Below are positions 8,303-19,092 of a stretch of 38,254 nt of DNA, piece after piece. Each line of letters starts with the position of its first letter. The first letter of the stretch is position 1. The translations under genes and the position numbers were made by a program. Source of the DNA: Planctomycetota bacterium. Lineage in GTDB: Bacteria; Planctomycetota; Phycisphaerae; WQYP01. Below the pieces are notes generated by a model, which had not been told where the DNA came from, searched no databases, and was given only the letters and a program-made list of their open reading frames with translations. Location of the stretch: assembly GCA_021800165.1 (NCBI GenBank), contig JAJYZF010000036.1, positions 1-38,254 on the forward strand, read 5' to 3'.

Positions 8303-9133
8303 ATGGTATCCAATAATGCCGAGGCCCGTAAAACACCCGGCTGGCTTAATCGTTCGAATCTGATGTTGTTGCTGGCAGCGGTTCTGGCGCTGGCTGCGGT
8401 GGTGATACTGGCTCGCCATTGGGGTAATTTATTTGGCCGCCCCAAAATAACCACTGTGGCGTTTTTCCAGGTATCCAACACGGTCGGATTGGATTTTTCC
8501 AAGCCGGTCAGTGCGGATAATCCTCCGGATCCCGCCTCTCCCAAAGATACCAGCACGTACGAATTCGCGGGGGCCAGTGGCAAGTTACTCATCACCATGC
8601 ATCCAAATAACCCGGCGATCCGACCTTTACTTACGTTTGTGCCGGTGCGACACCCAGTTCGCCCGCCGGTGTGGGTTAAGCAACTGGAAAAAATTTCCGA
8701 CCCAGCACGCCGGGCCTTAACGATGGCCGCCCGGCGCGGTCCATGGGCCATGCAGATGTGGCTGCGCCGCGCCGGCGCGGATAAAGCCCAGGGGCAGGCT
8801 GCCCATACCGCATGGCAAAACTATCAGGCCGCCCTTACCATCCTCCAGCAGGAACAGGAAGCGGGCAGTTTTGCCCCGGGCCACCTCCATGCGGTACTCC
8901 AGGCGCTAAAAAAGTTTAATCAAGCCAAAGGCAATGTCTTCAAAGACGCGCACAAACAAGATCTGGCCCGGGCCGTCTTTGCGGCTGGTCAAAGTTATCT
9001 TCGACAACTGCGCGCGGCCCGCAGCAAAGCGCAAGAACACTATGTGGACAAAGTCTATTCATCGCTGACCGAGGCGCAAAAGACGGCCATGGGCGATGCC
9101 ATCACCAGGTTTCTCAAGCGTTTTGGCGGGTAG
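8303..9133 (+). CDS. Unknown membrane-anchored protein
   Basis: I do not recognise a family. The 276 residues start with a short basic cytoplasmic segment, then one transmembrane helix (about 20-40, LMLLLAAVLALAAVVILA). The rest is a soluble, presumably periplasmic domain whose second half is rich in Ala, Gln and Lys and looks largely helical. The ATG at 8303 has AGGAAG 5 nt upstream; the frame extends upstream without a better site. It is divergent from ogt, so the inverted repeat at 8241-8278 could also affect it. Confidence 0.65.
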   Translation: MVSNNAEARKTPGWLNRSNLMLLLAAVLALAAVVILARHWGNLFGRPKITTVAFFQVSNTVGLDFSKPVSADNPPDPASPKDTSTYEFAGASGKLLITMHPNNPAIRPLLTFVPVRHPVRPPVWVKQLEKISDPARRALTMAARRGPWAMQMWLRRAGADKAQGQAAHTAWQNYQAALTILQQEQEAGSFAPGHLHAVLQALKKFNQAKGNVFKDAHKQDLARAVFAAGQSYLRQLRAARSKAQEHYVDKVYSSLTEAQKTAMGDAITRFLKRFGG

Positions 9134-9434
9134 TCTTCCCAACCGCCGGTCGGCGACCCGCGGTATTATCAGGCTTAAGCCCGGAGTTTTATCAGTCTTC
9201 CCCAGAGCTTCGCCCGAGCGGGTGGTGCGCAGCTTGAGAAATGCCATTACTGGACGTTGGCCCTTTTTAGTAACCCCGCCGATGGCCCATAACCAGACAT
9301 TATCAGGATGTTTTGAATCTTCCGACCTCATTTGTCCGATGGGATAAGTGTTCGCAGATCCTTTCAGCGTGCAGGTTCGAGACAAAGGGCAGGCAGGATC
9401 GTGGTTCTCACGTAAGTTTGGAGATGGGTATTCT
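9134..9434. other. Intergenic region, 301 bp
   Basis: Just past the stop of the membrane-anchored protein there is weak GC-rich dyad symmetry near 9140-9165 without a T-run. Open frames on both strands cross this segment, but none has a ribosome site or a recognisable family. I see no tRNA and no convincing promoter. Confidence 0.4.
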
Positions 9435-10424
9435 ATGTCGGTTGGTGCATTAATAGCCTCTTTTCGCGAACGGGTCGCCCCGGGCAATACGCCGCTGATG
9501 GCTCCGGAACCCGCACGCCGGCCCACCACCCATCAGACCATCGTCATTCACCCGGTTGACATTCCGGAGCCAACGGCCGCGAAAACCGCTGCGGGTATCG
9601 GCCTGGTGGCTCTGGATATGGACGGCACGCTGCTTAATTTTCGGGAAGCTATTACCGCCCGCGTGCATCGGGCGTTGCGCGCCGCCATCGGCCGCGGCGT
9701 GCATATCGTACTTGCCACCGCCCGGCCGCCCCGGGCGGTTCGCTTTTATCATCAGTCACTGGGCCTCAAAACGCCCATCATCAGTCAAAACGGGGCTTTG
9801 GTCTGGGACGAAATAAACCGCCGTCCCATTCACCATCTTAGTATCAATGCGGATCTGGCCAAAAAGGTGATCACTTTCGCCCGAAAAATGTTTCCCGATC
9901 TGCTGGCCTGTGTGGAAATTATTGACAAGCAGTACGCGGAAGAATCCATGAAACTTCCTCCGGAAACTTCCAGCTCCCGGCGCATGTTTTCTCCGGAATT
10001 CATCTGCCCGATTGACGCTTTTCTGCGTGTGCCCGCCACGCGCCTGCTCTTGCAGGCATCCGTCGCCGACTTAGACCATCTGGAACAAGCCATCCAGACC
10101 AAATTTCCCGGCAAATTCAACTACTTCCGCAGCAATCCCAAACTGTTGCAACTCACGGCGGAAATTGCCAACAAAGGCTACGCTCTGGAAATTGTTGCCC
10201 GCCAATTTAACATTCCGCAAAACAGGGTCATGGCCATCGGCGATTCCCACAATGATTTGCACATGCTGCAATGGGCGGGTCTTGGGGTGGCTGTGGCCAA
10301 TGCCCATGAAAATATCAAATCCCAGGCCGACCATACCGTACCGTCCAACGATAGTGACGGCGTGGCTGTAGCCTTGGAACAATTCGTCTTAAATCCAACG
10401 AAGCGCCCGAAACCCACAGCCTAG
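9435..10424 (+). CDS. Cof-type HAD-IIB family hydrolase
   Basis: Predicted cytoplasmic Mg-dependent phosphatase of the Cof/YidA group, acting on sugar phosphates or flavin phosphates. Motif I is ALDMDGTLL (nucleophile D61, acid D63), motif II is the Thr in VLATARPP, motif III is the Lys in ANKGYAL, and motif IV is GDSHNDLHML. The C2B cap lies between motifs II and III. Length is 329 residues against about 270 in the family; the excess is a 55-residue, Pro/Ala-rich N-terminal leader with no visible signal peptide. The ATG at 9435 has GGAG 11 nt upstream. The substrate cannot be predicted. Confidence 0.88.
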   Translation: MSVGALIASFRERVAPGNTPLMAPEPARRPTTHQTIVIHPVDIPEPTAAKTAAGIGLVALDMDGTLLNFREAITARVHRALRAAIGRGVHIVLATARPPRAVRFYHQSLGLKTPIISQNGALVWDEINRRPIHHLSINADLAKKVITFARKMFPDLLACVEIIDKQYAEESMKLPPETSSSRRMFSPEFICPIDAFLRVPATRLLLQASVADLDHLEQAIQTKFPGKFNYFRSNPKLLQLTAEIANKGYALEIVARQFNIPQNRVMAIGDSHNDLHMLQWAGLGVAVANAHENIKSQADHTVPSNDSDGVAVALEQFVLNPTKRPKPTA

Positions 10425-10553
10425 CTTGCCTATTTCATCATTATCAAAAAAGTAGCAGCGCGATGTTCTCTGGAAGCATCAGGATTTAATTTTCCGGAAT
10501 ATTGCCCCTCAGCTTCACGGACCCCCGTCAGGTATCACCGCACGACTACCCAA

Positions 10554-10578
10554 GCGGACCGAGCTTCGTTGCGTCCGC
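10554..10578. terminator. Weak stem-loop between convergent genes
   Basis: GCGGAC (10554-10559) and GTCCGC (10573-10578) can pair over a 13-nt loop, between the HAD gene and the convergent acpS. There is no U-tract, so this is only a possible transcript-end structure. Confidence 0.25.
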
Positions 10579-10591
10579 CCACTGAAAATCC

Positions 10592-10972
10592 TTATTCTTC
10601 GGCTACCGCGCTGGCCATAGCGTAGTCACCGGCGTGCGAAAGTGATAGATGCCAGCGCCGAATACCCAAGCCCTCCGCGATTCGCGCACATTCGCCGCTA
10701 AGACCAACCACGGGCCTCCCTGAAGGCTCACGCATTACGTCAATATCGGTCCATGCAATCTGCCCACGCCAGCCTGTGCCCAGGGCCTTCAACACCGCCT
10801 CTTTTAAGGCGAATCTGCCGGCATAATGCTGGGCCGGGTGAGCGTGGTCCTGACAATAGGCCTGCTCCGAAGCGGTAAAGCATCGATCCAGAAAATGGGT
10901 GCCATGCTTGCTAATCATCTGGGCAATGCGATCAATACGCACCAGGTCAATTCCGTGTCCGACAATCGCCAT
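10592..10972 (-). CDS. acpS: Holo-[acyl-carrier-protein] synthase
   Basis: Transfers 4'-phosphopantetheine from CoA to the serine of acyl carrier protein. At 126 residues it has the usual family length. The conserved GIDLV (7-11, metal ligand D9) and GRFALKEAVLKALGTG (52-67, K57/E58) are present, and the C-terminus has the HLSLSHAGDYAMA element. The ATG at 10972 has only a weak GGA upstream. No fatty-acid gene is adjacent; the 500 bp upstream hold an IS3 remnant and the terminator of the next leftward gene. Confidence 0.92.
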   Translation of the reverse strand: MAIVGHGIDLVRIDRIAQMISKHGTHFLDRCFTASEQAYCQDHAHPAQHYAGRFALKEAVLKALGTGWRGQIAWTDIDVMREPSGRPVVGLSGECARIAEGLGIRRWHLSLSHAGDYAMASAVAEE

Positions 10973-11147
10973 AAAGTTGTATCCAGCAATAACCAGTTTT
11001 GGCGGGCCGCACCGCTCTTCACGACCGGTCTACTGCCACTATGCCCACGGAAAGGGACGCGGTCAAGTCTACGAGTACTCTGCAATACTCCCCAAAAGCC
11101 AGGCTCGCTACGAAAGTGGATTTTTCCCGTTTTGAGGGGTCTATGTT

Positions 11148-11300
11148 ATGTTGGTGAAACGTCGTAGGTTTACGTGGCGGTTCAAAGCAGGGGTGGCAAT
11201 GGAGGCGGTGAAAGGCCAGCGAACTATTGGTGGGCTGGCGGGGTTGTCCGTTACGCATGACGGGGTGGAAAACGGGAAGAAGATTGTCTTGACCTTCTGA
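11148..11300 (+). pseudogene. Remnant of IS3-family transposase orfA (HTH domain)
   Basis: A 50-codon frame starts MLVKRRRFTWRFKAGVAMEA and continues VKGQRTIGGLAGL. This aligns without gaps to the start of IS3/IS1400-type OrfA proteins (KRRRFT-EFKAKVALEA-KGERTI-ELA), and the following VTHDGVENGKK matches their VHPNQI-QWKK in length, with the conserved Trp changed to Gly. The frame then stops at 11298-11300. Full OrfA is about 90-100 residues and OrfB about 280; neither the rest of OrfA nor OrfB is seen nearby, and I see no clear terminal inverted repeats. The family match is from memory of the consensus. Confidence 0.6.
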
Positions 11301-11302
11301 GG

Positions 11303-11373
11303 TGAAAAAAAGGGCGAGCGGCAGGACACGCAGCCCCACACGCTTGCGGTCGGCTCTCTGCCACGTCGCCCTT
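11303..11373 (-). terminator. Intrinsic terminator of the first sigma factor gene
   Basis: On the minus strand AAGGGCGA (11373-11366) pairs with TCGCCCTT (11317-11310), directly followed by a run of Ts to 11305. The stem extends inward by GGCAG/CTGCC after a small mismatch. The enclosed region of about 35-40 nt can fold further. It lies about 110 nt past the sigma factor stop at 11481. The same structure separates that transcript from acpS. Confidence 0.75.
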
Positions 11374-11480
11374 ACCAATTGCTCTCCGGGATTTTCCCCG
11401 GCGCTGGGGGTCGTCCCATCTTGCTCACTACCTTGCTCTCATGGCATCTCCATGTATTCCGGGAGAGCCACCCCGGCATC

Positions 11481-12476
11481 TTAAGAAACGCCCCTGCGCT
11501 CCAGGGCGTAACGCAATTTCTCCAAGGCCCGCATCTGAATTTGGCGGACTCGCTCCTTGGTCACACCCATCACATCACCAATTTCCTCCAAGGTCATGCG
11601 GGGTGATGTATCCTCGGCTGGAGCGTCAATTAAAAAGCGTGATTCAATCACACGCTGCTCAGTCCGCGAAAGTGAAGCCCGATTTTCCGTTAATACTCGA
11701 CGAAGTTCCACGATAGATTCCTCCTGTGTTTGACGTACTTGCTGTTCTCGATCAACACGATCGATGTTGTTGGACGTTAGTTCGACTGCGAACATGGTGC
11801 GGTAGCGACTGTTGCGAATGGCCGCCCGGCTGAAGGCCTTGAGAATCGCCCGGCACGCATAGGTACTAAACCGAAATCCGCGTGACACATCAAATTTTTC
11901 AATCGCCCGGAACAGGGCCACATTGCCCTCGGAGACCAGTTCCGCATTTTCGACATCACTATTGGCCCGGCTCCGCTTGGCCATAGCCTGTACCAGAGCC
12001 ATGTTCATGCGGGCCAACAGCTCCCGGTTTTCCACCGCGCGAGCATGCCAAAACTCCATCTGCTGGGCCAGGGATTGCGTGGAGCGAACTCGAAAACGTT
12101 GCGCCAACTGCGCGAGCTTCATACGGGCGAAGTTAAAACGCATGAAGAGTTTGTTCTCCATGTCACGGCTCGGCAATGGATCGGCTGTGGACAGTACCAC
12201 CGGCGTCGCCTCTGCCCCGTTATCCGCCGAGACCTCGCTTGGCACGATGCCGACGTCTCCCAAAGCCCGCATGGACCCGTCCCAAGACGCTGAAAAGATT
12301 AAAGCTTCCGTTTCCGGCCGCTCAAAGGCGGGATGCGCCACATAAGAAAGATCTGAGTTCAAGATATCCTTGAGCAATTTCTGATACCGTGGTGGAAGTT
12401 TCTTCCCGGCCGATTTAGGCTTGGTAATTACCACGGCGGCCTCATCGGCGATACTGTTCAATAAAGTACTACTCAT
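11481..12476 (-). CDS. Sigma-70 family RNA polymerase sigma factor, paralogue A
   Basis: 331 residues. The N-terminal extension contains DLSYVAHPAF (42-51), also present in the next gene. Region 2 spans about 110-225, with NMALVQAMAKRS, LVSEGNVALFRAIEKFD and GFRFSTYACRAI. The region 2.4 pair of Trp residues usual after FSTYA is replaced by CRAI. Region 3 is short and not recognisable. Region 4 (about 268-325) has MTLEEIGDVMGVTKERVRQIQ followed by ALEKLR. This fits a primary-like but specialised factor, not an ECF factor. ATG at 12476 is preceded by AAGGAG with about 8-nt spacing. It is about half identical by eye to the gene upstream, so the two are tandem duplicates. Confidence 0.85.
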   Translation of the reverse strand: MSSTLLNSIADEAAVVITKPKSAGKKLPPRYQKLLKDILNSDLSYVAHPAFERPETEALIFSASWDGSMRALGDVGIVPSEVSADNGAEATPVVLSTADPLPSRDMENKLFMRFNFARMKLAQLAQRFRVRSTQSLAQQMEFWHARAVENRELLARMNMALVQAMAKRSRANSDVENAELVSEGNVALFRAIEKFDVSRGFRFSTYACRAILKAFSRAAIRNSRYRTMFAVELTSNNIDRVDREQQVRQTQEESIVELRRVLTENRASLSRTEQRVIESRFLIDAPAEDTSPRMTLEEIGDVMGVTKERVRQIQMRALEKLRYALERRGVS

Positions 12477-12622
12477 GCGTGCTTCTCCTTTTTCCCAAAA
12501 GAAAACCAAAGCGTTCAACAAACCAAAACCGCTACACCACAGTTTCGGAGAACTTGCCGGACCGAAGGTCTAAACTTTCGATCCACTACATCTATACGGA
12601 CAAACGCCACGGAGGGTAGCCA

Positions 12623-12646
12623 AGCTGAAAATTTCAGCTATTTTTT
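12623..12646. promoter_or_regulatory. 17-bp palindrome with T-run in sigma A leader
   Basis: AGCTGAAA-A-TTTCAGCT is a perfect 8-bp inverted repeat around one base (12623-12639). On the plus strand it is followed by a T6 run, so it would look like a plus-strand terminator, but no plus-strand gene lies upstream. In the leader of the leftward sigma gene it may be an operator or an RNA hairpin. Confidence 0.4.
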
Positions 12647-12684
12647 ACTTGATAGGACACACGTAAGATCAAATAAAAATCGAA

Positions 12685-12713
12685 CTTATAAGAATCAGAA
12701 TAATTTTTTAAAG
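12685..12713 (-). promoter_or_regulatory. Candidate promoter of sigma paralogue A
   Basis: On the minus strand CTTTAA (12713-12708) and TATAAG (12690-12685) are separated by 17 nt, behind an A-tract that could act as an UP element. The same arrangement, ACTT(T)AAA then about 16 nt then TATAA, occurs ahead of sigma paralogue B. Confidence 0.4.
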
Positions 12714-12790
12714 TTTTTTGGCAAATCACTGGACACCCCGGCAATTCAGACTGGCCACAGGCAACTGCCGCCCGGATGAACCTTGGTGCC

Positions 12791-12815
12791 GATAAAAAAG
12801 GCCGGCTCAGGCCGC
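12791..12815 (-). terminator. Terminator overlapping the stop of sigma paralogue B
   Basis: On the minus strand CGGC-CTGA-GCCG forms a short GC stem whose loop contains the TGA stop codon, followed by GCC and a T6 run. The stem is only 4 bp, so strength is uncertain, but position and T-run fit an intrinsic terminator. Confidence 0.45.
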
Positions 12816-13772
12816 GCGGGCGCTCATCATGACGGCGCGCAGCTTTCCCAAAGCGCAGAGTTGAATCTGGCGCACACGCTCTTTGGTCAGTCCGACCATT
12901 TCCCCTACCTCGCGCAAGGTCATGCGCGGAGCGTCCTGACCTTGGCCGTCGGAACCAATTGAAAAACGGGATTGAATGACGCGCCGCTCTAAATCGGTGA
13001 GATCGGCACTATTCGACTCCACAATCCGTCGCAACTCCGCCAGCGCGTCCTGGTCCGCTTCACGATGGCGCTGTCCGGCCACGTCTCCGGATTCCAATCC
13101 TGGATCATATTCTGATGAAAACAGATCACGATAGCGACTGTTCTTCATGGCCGCGCGACTAAATGCTTTGATGATGGCCCTGCAGGCGTAGGTGCTGAAC
13201 TTAAAGCCGCGTCCCACATCAAACTTTTCCATCGCCCGCAACAACGCCATGTTGCCTTCGGATATGAGTTCGCTGGGGTCCACTTCAGTCATGCGTGTAC
13301 GCTTGCTCATAGCCATGACCAGGGCCATATTAGCGCGGGCAATAGTCTCGCGGGCTTCGATCACGCGGCGATACCAAAAATCCGCCCGGGATGCTCTGGA
13401 TCGCGATGGATTGGCGCGAAATTCACGGAGAAAGCGTGAGGTTTTCATCCGCGCAAAGTTATATCGCAAGAAGGCTAATTGCTCCGCCTGCTTGTTCATC
13501 GTGGGAGCAAGCGACCCGTTGGCCCAAAATTCATCCTCATCGGATGAATTAAATCGGCCACCCGACTTACCGGTTATATCCAGATCACCCGCAAAAAGTT
13601 TCTCTTCCGCATGGCGACTCTTGAAGGATGGATGGGCAACGTGCTCCAGATCGGCTTCCATTGCTTCCCGCAGGCGCAATTGCATATCCGAAGGCAGTGC
13701 TGCCAAAACCTTGGCTAACCGCGATGGTTGAGCGTGCAGGCCGATTGTATTGTTTATTGTGGCTTGAACCAT
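12807..13772 (-). CDS. Sigma-70 family RNA polymerase sigma factor, paralogue B
   Basis: 321 residues with the same layout as the gene downstream: N-terminal motif DLEHVAHPSF (41-50), then LRYNFARMK (102-110), region 2 with NMALVMAMSKRT, LISEGNMALLRAMEKFD and GFKFSTYACRAI, and region 4 with MTLREVGEMVGLTKERVRQIQ. Region 2.4 again has CRAI where Trp-Trp is usual, and region 3 is reduced to a polar linker. ATG at 13772 follows AAAGGAG with 8-nt spacing; an upstream in-frame start lacks a site. It has its own promoter (13890-13917) and a weak terminator, so the two genes need not be co-transcribed. Confidence 0.85.
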   Translation of the reverse strand: MVQATINNTIGLHAQPSRLAKVLAALPSDMQLRLREAMEADLEHVAHPSFKSRHAEEKLFAGDLDITGKSGGRFNSSDEDEFWANGSLAPTMNKQAEQLAFLRYNFARMKTSRFLREFRANPSRSRASRADFWYRRVIEARETIARANMALVMAMSKRTRMTEVDPSELISEGNMALLRAMEKFDVGRGFKFSTYACRAIIKAFSRAAMKNSRYRDLFSSEYDPGLESGDVAGQRHREADQDALAELRRIVESNSADLTDLERRVIQSRFSIGSDGQGQDAPRMTLREVGEMVGLTKERVRQIQLCALGKLRAVMMSARAA

Positions 13773-14208
13773 GATGATTGCTCCTTTCTGGCGAGCCAAA
13801 TGGTTTATACCTACACTATTATACGCCGGAGATCCATCTTCGGATCGCCATAATCCAAGATTCGTACCACATCACAAATGTAAGTTGTTATTATACAATG
13901 GCTTACGTTGTTTAAGTTTTTTTGAAACTTTTGAAATTTTTTAGGATTTTGCGGTTTGAGCCGCAGATTGCGTCAATTCGGCTTCGCGGGTACGAATAAC
14001 ATTCTCATGTCGGTAGCGATTAGAAAGCATTCGCGATCAGACCCGATAACTTTCGTGATAACCGCAATTGAAACTGCGGCAGATCGCCGTCTCCGGTCGA
14101 TGGGTCGATGGCCGGATCCCAATGCCGAGGTAAAGCTACCGTGAATCGTCAGCGACTTTTGCCGGAAGTCTGTCTGTGCCAACCCCGGCCTGACGGAACT
14201 TCAGCACG
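13773..14208. other. Intergenic region upstream of sigma paralogue B
   Basis: 436 bp. The left part is AT-rich and holds the promoter and palindrome for sigma paralogue B. The part from about 13950 to 14208 separates it from the end of the next leftward gene and shows only small dyads such as CCGCA/TGCGG near 14060-14080. No small gene or RNA could be supported. Confidence 0.45.
13880..13917 (-). promoter_or_regulatory. Promoter of sigma paralogue B inside an imperfect palindrome
   Basis: On the minus strand the consensus TATAAT lies at 13895-13890 with ACTTAA (13917-13912) 16 nt upstream, preceded by A-tracts. An imperfect inverted repeat, GTAAGTTGT (13880-13888) against ACAA-TGG-CTTAC (13895-13906), is centred on the -10 box, a plausible operator. 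The start codon is about 110 nt downstream of the predicted transcription start. Confidence 0.5.
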
Positions 14209-16128
14209 TTAGTTCTTCGCCGGAACAAAGCCCACACGCGCTGATACGGCCTTGAGACTTAGCCATTGCAATTCAAACCGCATCGCCTGCGATTGGGTCA
14301 GGTTACGCATCACCATAGCCAGCAATTCCACGTCGGAAAGCTTGGCTGCCGACATCGGATGGGAACGAATCAACTGCAAGGTGAATGCCTCCAGGCGGGA
14401 ATCGACGGGCACTGTGGCAGCCGGATGTGCGTACACCTTGGACTTCGTACCAGCCTGGGCGGCATGCTGCAAGTTGCGTTGGAGTTTAATCGCCAAGTTA
14501 AAAGCAGCTTTGGTGAAGGACGGGAGCGGATGATTCATGGTGGATACCTGCGCCGGTACCAACATCGGCATACCGGTTGACGGGTCCATGGCTTCCTGAA
14601 GCTCGCCGAACGGCTTGGGCTGCAATAAATTCAGCCCAGAGGCCTTGGCAATCGCGGCCAGAGGACGAAATTCAGCCTGCACGGCCATCTCCCGGCAGCG
14701 GGTTACAGCGCTGCGATAGGCCTCCAACAGTTTGGCATCTTGGATTACTTGAGCCTTTACCTGCTTCAAACTACTCGGATCGTGGGCTTTGCTGACTGCC
14801 ACAACTCGATAAATATACTGATTGCCATGTCTATCGACCAGAACCGGACCTTCGCGTCCAACCTGCAGGTGCAGCAGGAGTGCCAAGCCTTTGGGCTTGG
14901 GCACCAGCGCACGGACTTGCAGGGCCAGATCCGCCAAGGTCTGCCTGGGAAATCCAGTTTGGCGATACACCGCACCGCCAATTCCCTTGAGCGCGGAAAG
15001 CCCACCGGCATCAAGCCAATGATCCCAGAAACCTACGGCTGGTTGGTAACCAAACTCGCGCTTCATCCGCAGGGCGACGAGTCGATAAGAGACCCATTTG
15101 TTGCGTGCCAACGGCTGGGCATAATCGGTAAGACCGGCCACCCATGGCTTGGAGGTAAGGTGCATGATCATGTCAGTGATGTGGCGAAACAACACATCAA
15201 TCCGCCGATTAATCTCCATCTCCACCAATTTCCCCTTGACCTGATTCCATGACTGCAATCTCGGCGCTGCGGGCTTGGTTGTAGCCGGCGATGCTGAAGC
15301 GATCGTAAACCGGCTGCGATGGCGCAGGTAATAATGGTAAGCCGCCTGAACATCCGCGACCGTCGGACGCATGTTTTTGCGCACCTGGGCCCGGTCAAGC
15401 TTAATAAACTCAATTTTCACCCGGTCTGGAAAACGCAAGCCAAAGGGATAACGATGGCCGTTAATCAAGGGTGGCGGCACGGAGGATGCAGCCGTCCACG
15501 GAAAAACATGCCGATACGCCTGATACAGCTCGGATAAGGCGGCCGGTGATGGCGGCGAGACATGATCAACAGCATCCACCGCCCGTAGTCGTACGTATAC
15601 CACCTTGACGGTAGAAAAAAGTCGGCTCATGAAATGCAGCACCTGCGGGCGGCTCGGCAGAGCCGCGCCGGACACAAAGTTCACCATATTGTTCACGGTA
15701 TCCATGTCCTCAAGCGCCTGGGCAATAGCCGGGAAGGCATACTGCGTGGAGTCCGCCAAGGCTTGCACGGCCGCAAGAAGCTGCTTGTTTTTCAGCTCGG
15801 AACGAACCTGATCCGGGCTGGCCTGAAAGCCGCTGCCGCGGGCCTCGTGCAGCAGCAAATAAAATTGCAGCGGACCGTTACTCCCGCTACGGCCGCTTAG
15901 CCACAGCGGACGAAGCCGCAAATAATGCAGAATTCGTAGATCGATGCGCACCTGGGTCAGGTTGCCAGTGGTGATTGAACGGCCCTTAAGGCTGCCCAGA
16001 ATAAATCCGTTTTCCCGGCTGCCCAAGCCGGAAGTAAACGTATAGCCGACCAGAAACGTAACCATCAGCAATACGCCGAAAAAGGCCATTAGCGGTTTGC
16101 TGTACTTGCGCATTAATTTCATTGACAT
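14209..16128 (-). CDS. PpiD/SurA-like membrane-anchored protein without a visible parvulin domain
   Basis: 639 residues. A short basic start is followed by one transmembrane helix (about 12-33), then a long periplasmic part beginning GSLKGRSITTGNLTQVRIDL, which resembles the SurA_N/PpiD chaperone segment after the anchor (-VNGxxITxxxfxxxv-). The helix-rich segments at about 90-170 and 440-500 fit SurA/PpiD-type chaperone arms. I cannot see the parvulin signature, although the segment LVDRHGNQYIYRVVAVSKA has the strand pattern of a parvulin C-terminus. A folding factor for exported proteins is the best guess. ATG at 16128 follows GAGGA with about 10-nt spacing; ATG at 16122 is an alternative. 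It is divergent from ppdK. Confidence 0.6.
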   Translation of the reverse strand: MSMKLMRKYSKPLMAFFGVLLMVTFLVGYTFTSGLGSRENGFILGSLKGRSITTGNLTQVRIDLRILHYLRLRPLWLSGRSGSNGPLQFYLLLHEARGSGFQASPDQVRSELKNKQLLAAVQALADSTQYAFPAIAQALEDMDTVNNMVNFVSGAALPSRPQVLHFMSRLFSTVKVVYVRLRAVDAVDHVSPPSPAALSELYQAYRHVFPWTAASSVPPPLINGHRYPFGLRFPDRVKIEFIKLDRAQVRKNMRPTVADVQAAYHYYLRHRSRFTIASASPATTKPAAPRLQSWNQVKGKLVEMEINRRIDVLFRHITDMIMHLTSKPWVAGLTDYAQPLARNKWVSYRLVALRMKREFGYQPAVGFWDHWLDAGGLSALKGIGGAVYRQTGFPRQTLADLALQVRALVPKPKGLALLLHLQVGREGPVLVDRHGNQYIYRVVAVSKAHDPSSLKQVKAQVIQDAKLLEAYRSAVTRCREMAVQAEFRPLAAIAKASGLNLLQPKPFGELQEAMDPSTGMPMLVPAQVSTMNHPLPSFTKAAFNLAIKLQRNLQHAAQAGTKSKVYAHPAATVPVDSRLEAFTLQLIRSHPMSAAKLSDVELLAMVMRNLTQSQAMRFELQWLSLKAVSARVGFVPAKN

Positions 16129-16287
16129 GCTGGAATTTTCCTCATCGACGCCACGATGCCTACAGACCTGTTAGGATATACTAATTCCGGTAGAACGTAA
16201 AACAGCGGCCGGGCATAGCTTTGTCGGCAAATACCATTGCTCACGCCCACGCAATCGCCCCGACGCGAGCGTTTTTACCCCCACCGT

Positions 16288-16315
16288 TTGACGCCACAAC
16301 TTTCGCCCCTATAAT
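16288..16315 (+). promoter_or_regulatory. Sigma-70 type promoter of ppdK
   Basis: TTGACG (16288-16293) and a perfect TATAAT (16310-16315) are separated by 16 nt, one of the strongest promoters in the window. Transcription would start near 16322, giving a leader of about 104 nt before the ppdK ATG at 16426. Confidence 0.7.
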
Positions 16316-16425
16316 TTGCTCCTTGGTTGCGCGGTGGGGCCTGGCCGGTCTTCCCGGAACAGGTGTTTTTGTGGTTTGATGTTGGCGCTAGATCGCGCCG
16401 CTACGATATCTGGAGGTCTTCAATT

Positions 16426-19092
<2,667 letters not shown>

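Larger units (their letters stand above)
12477..12806. other. Intergenic region between sigma paralogues, AT-rich
   Basis: 330 bp. The minus strand carries a candidate promoter (12685-12713), then a 17-bp palindrome (12623-12639) in what would be the leader of sigma paralogue A. The terminator of paralogue B lies at the right end. The leader of paralogue A would be about 200 nt long. No small gene is supported. Confidence 0.5.

Noticed and set aside
9059..9529. A 156-codon minus-strand frame across the gap before the HAD gene
   Set aside because: It overlaps the ends of two well-supported genes, lacks a ribosome site and shows no recognisable domain.
13956..14144. A 62-codon plus-strand frame in the gap beyond sigma paralogue B
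   Set aside because: No ribosome site and no similarity; the composition looks like non-coding sequence.
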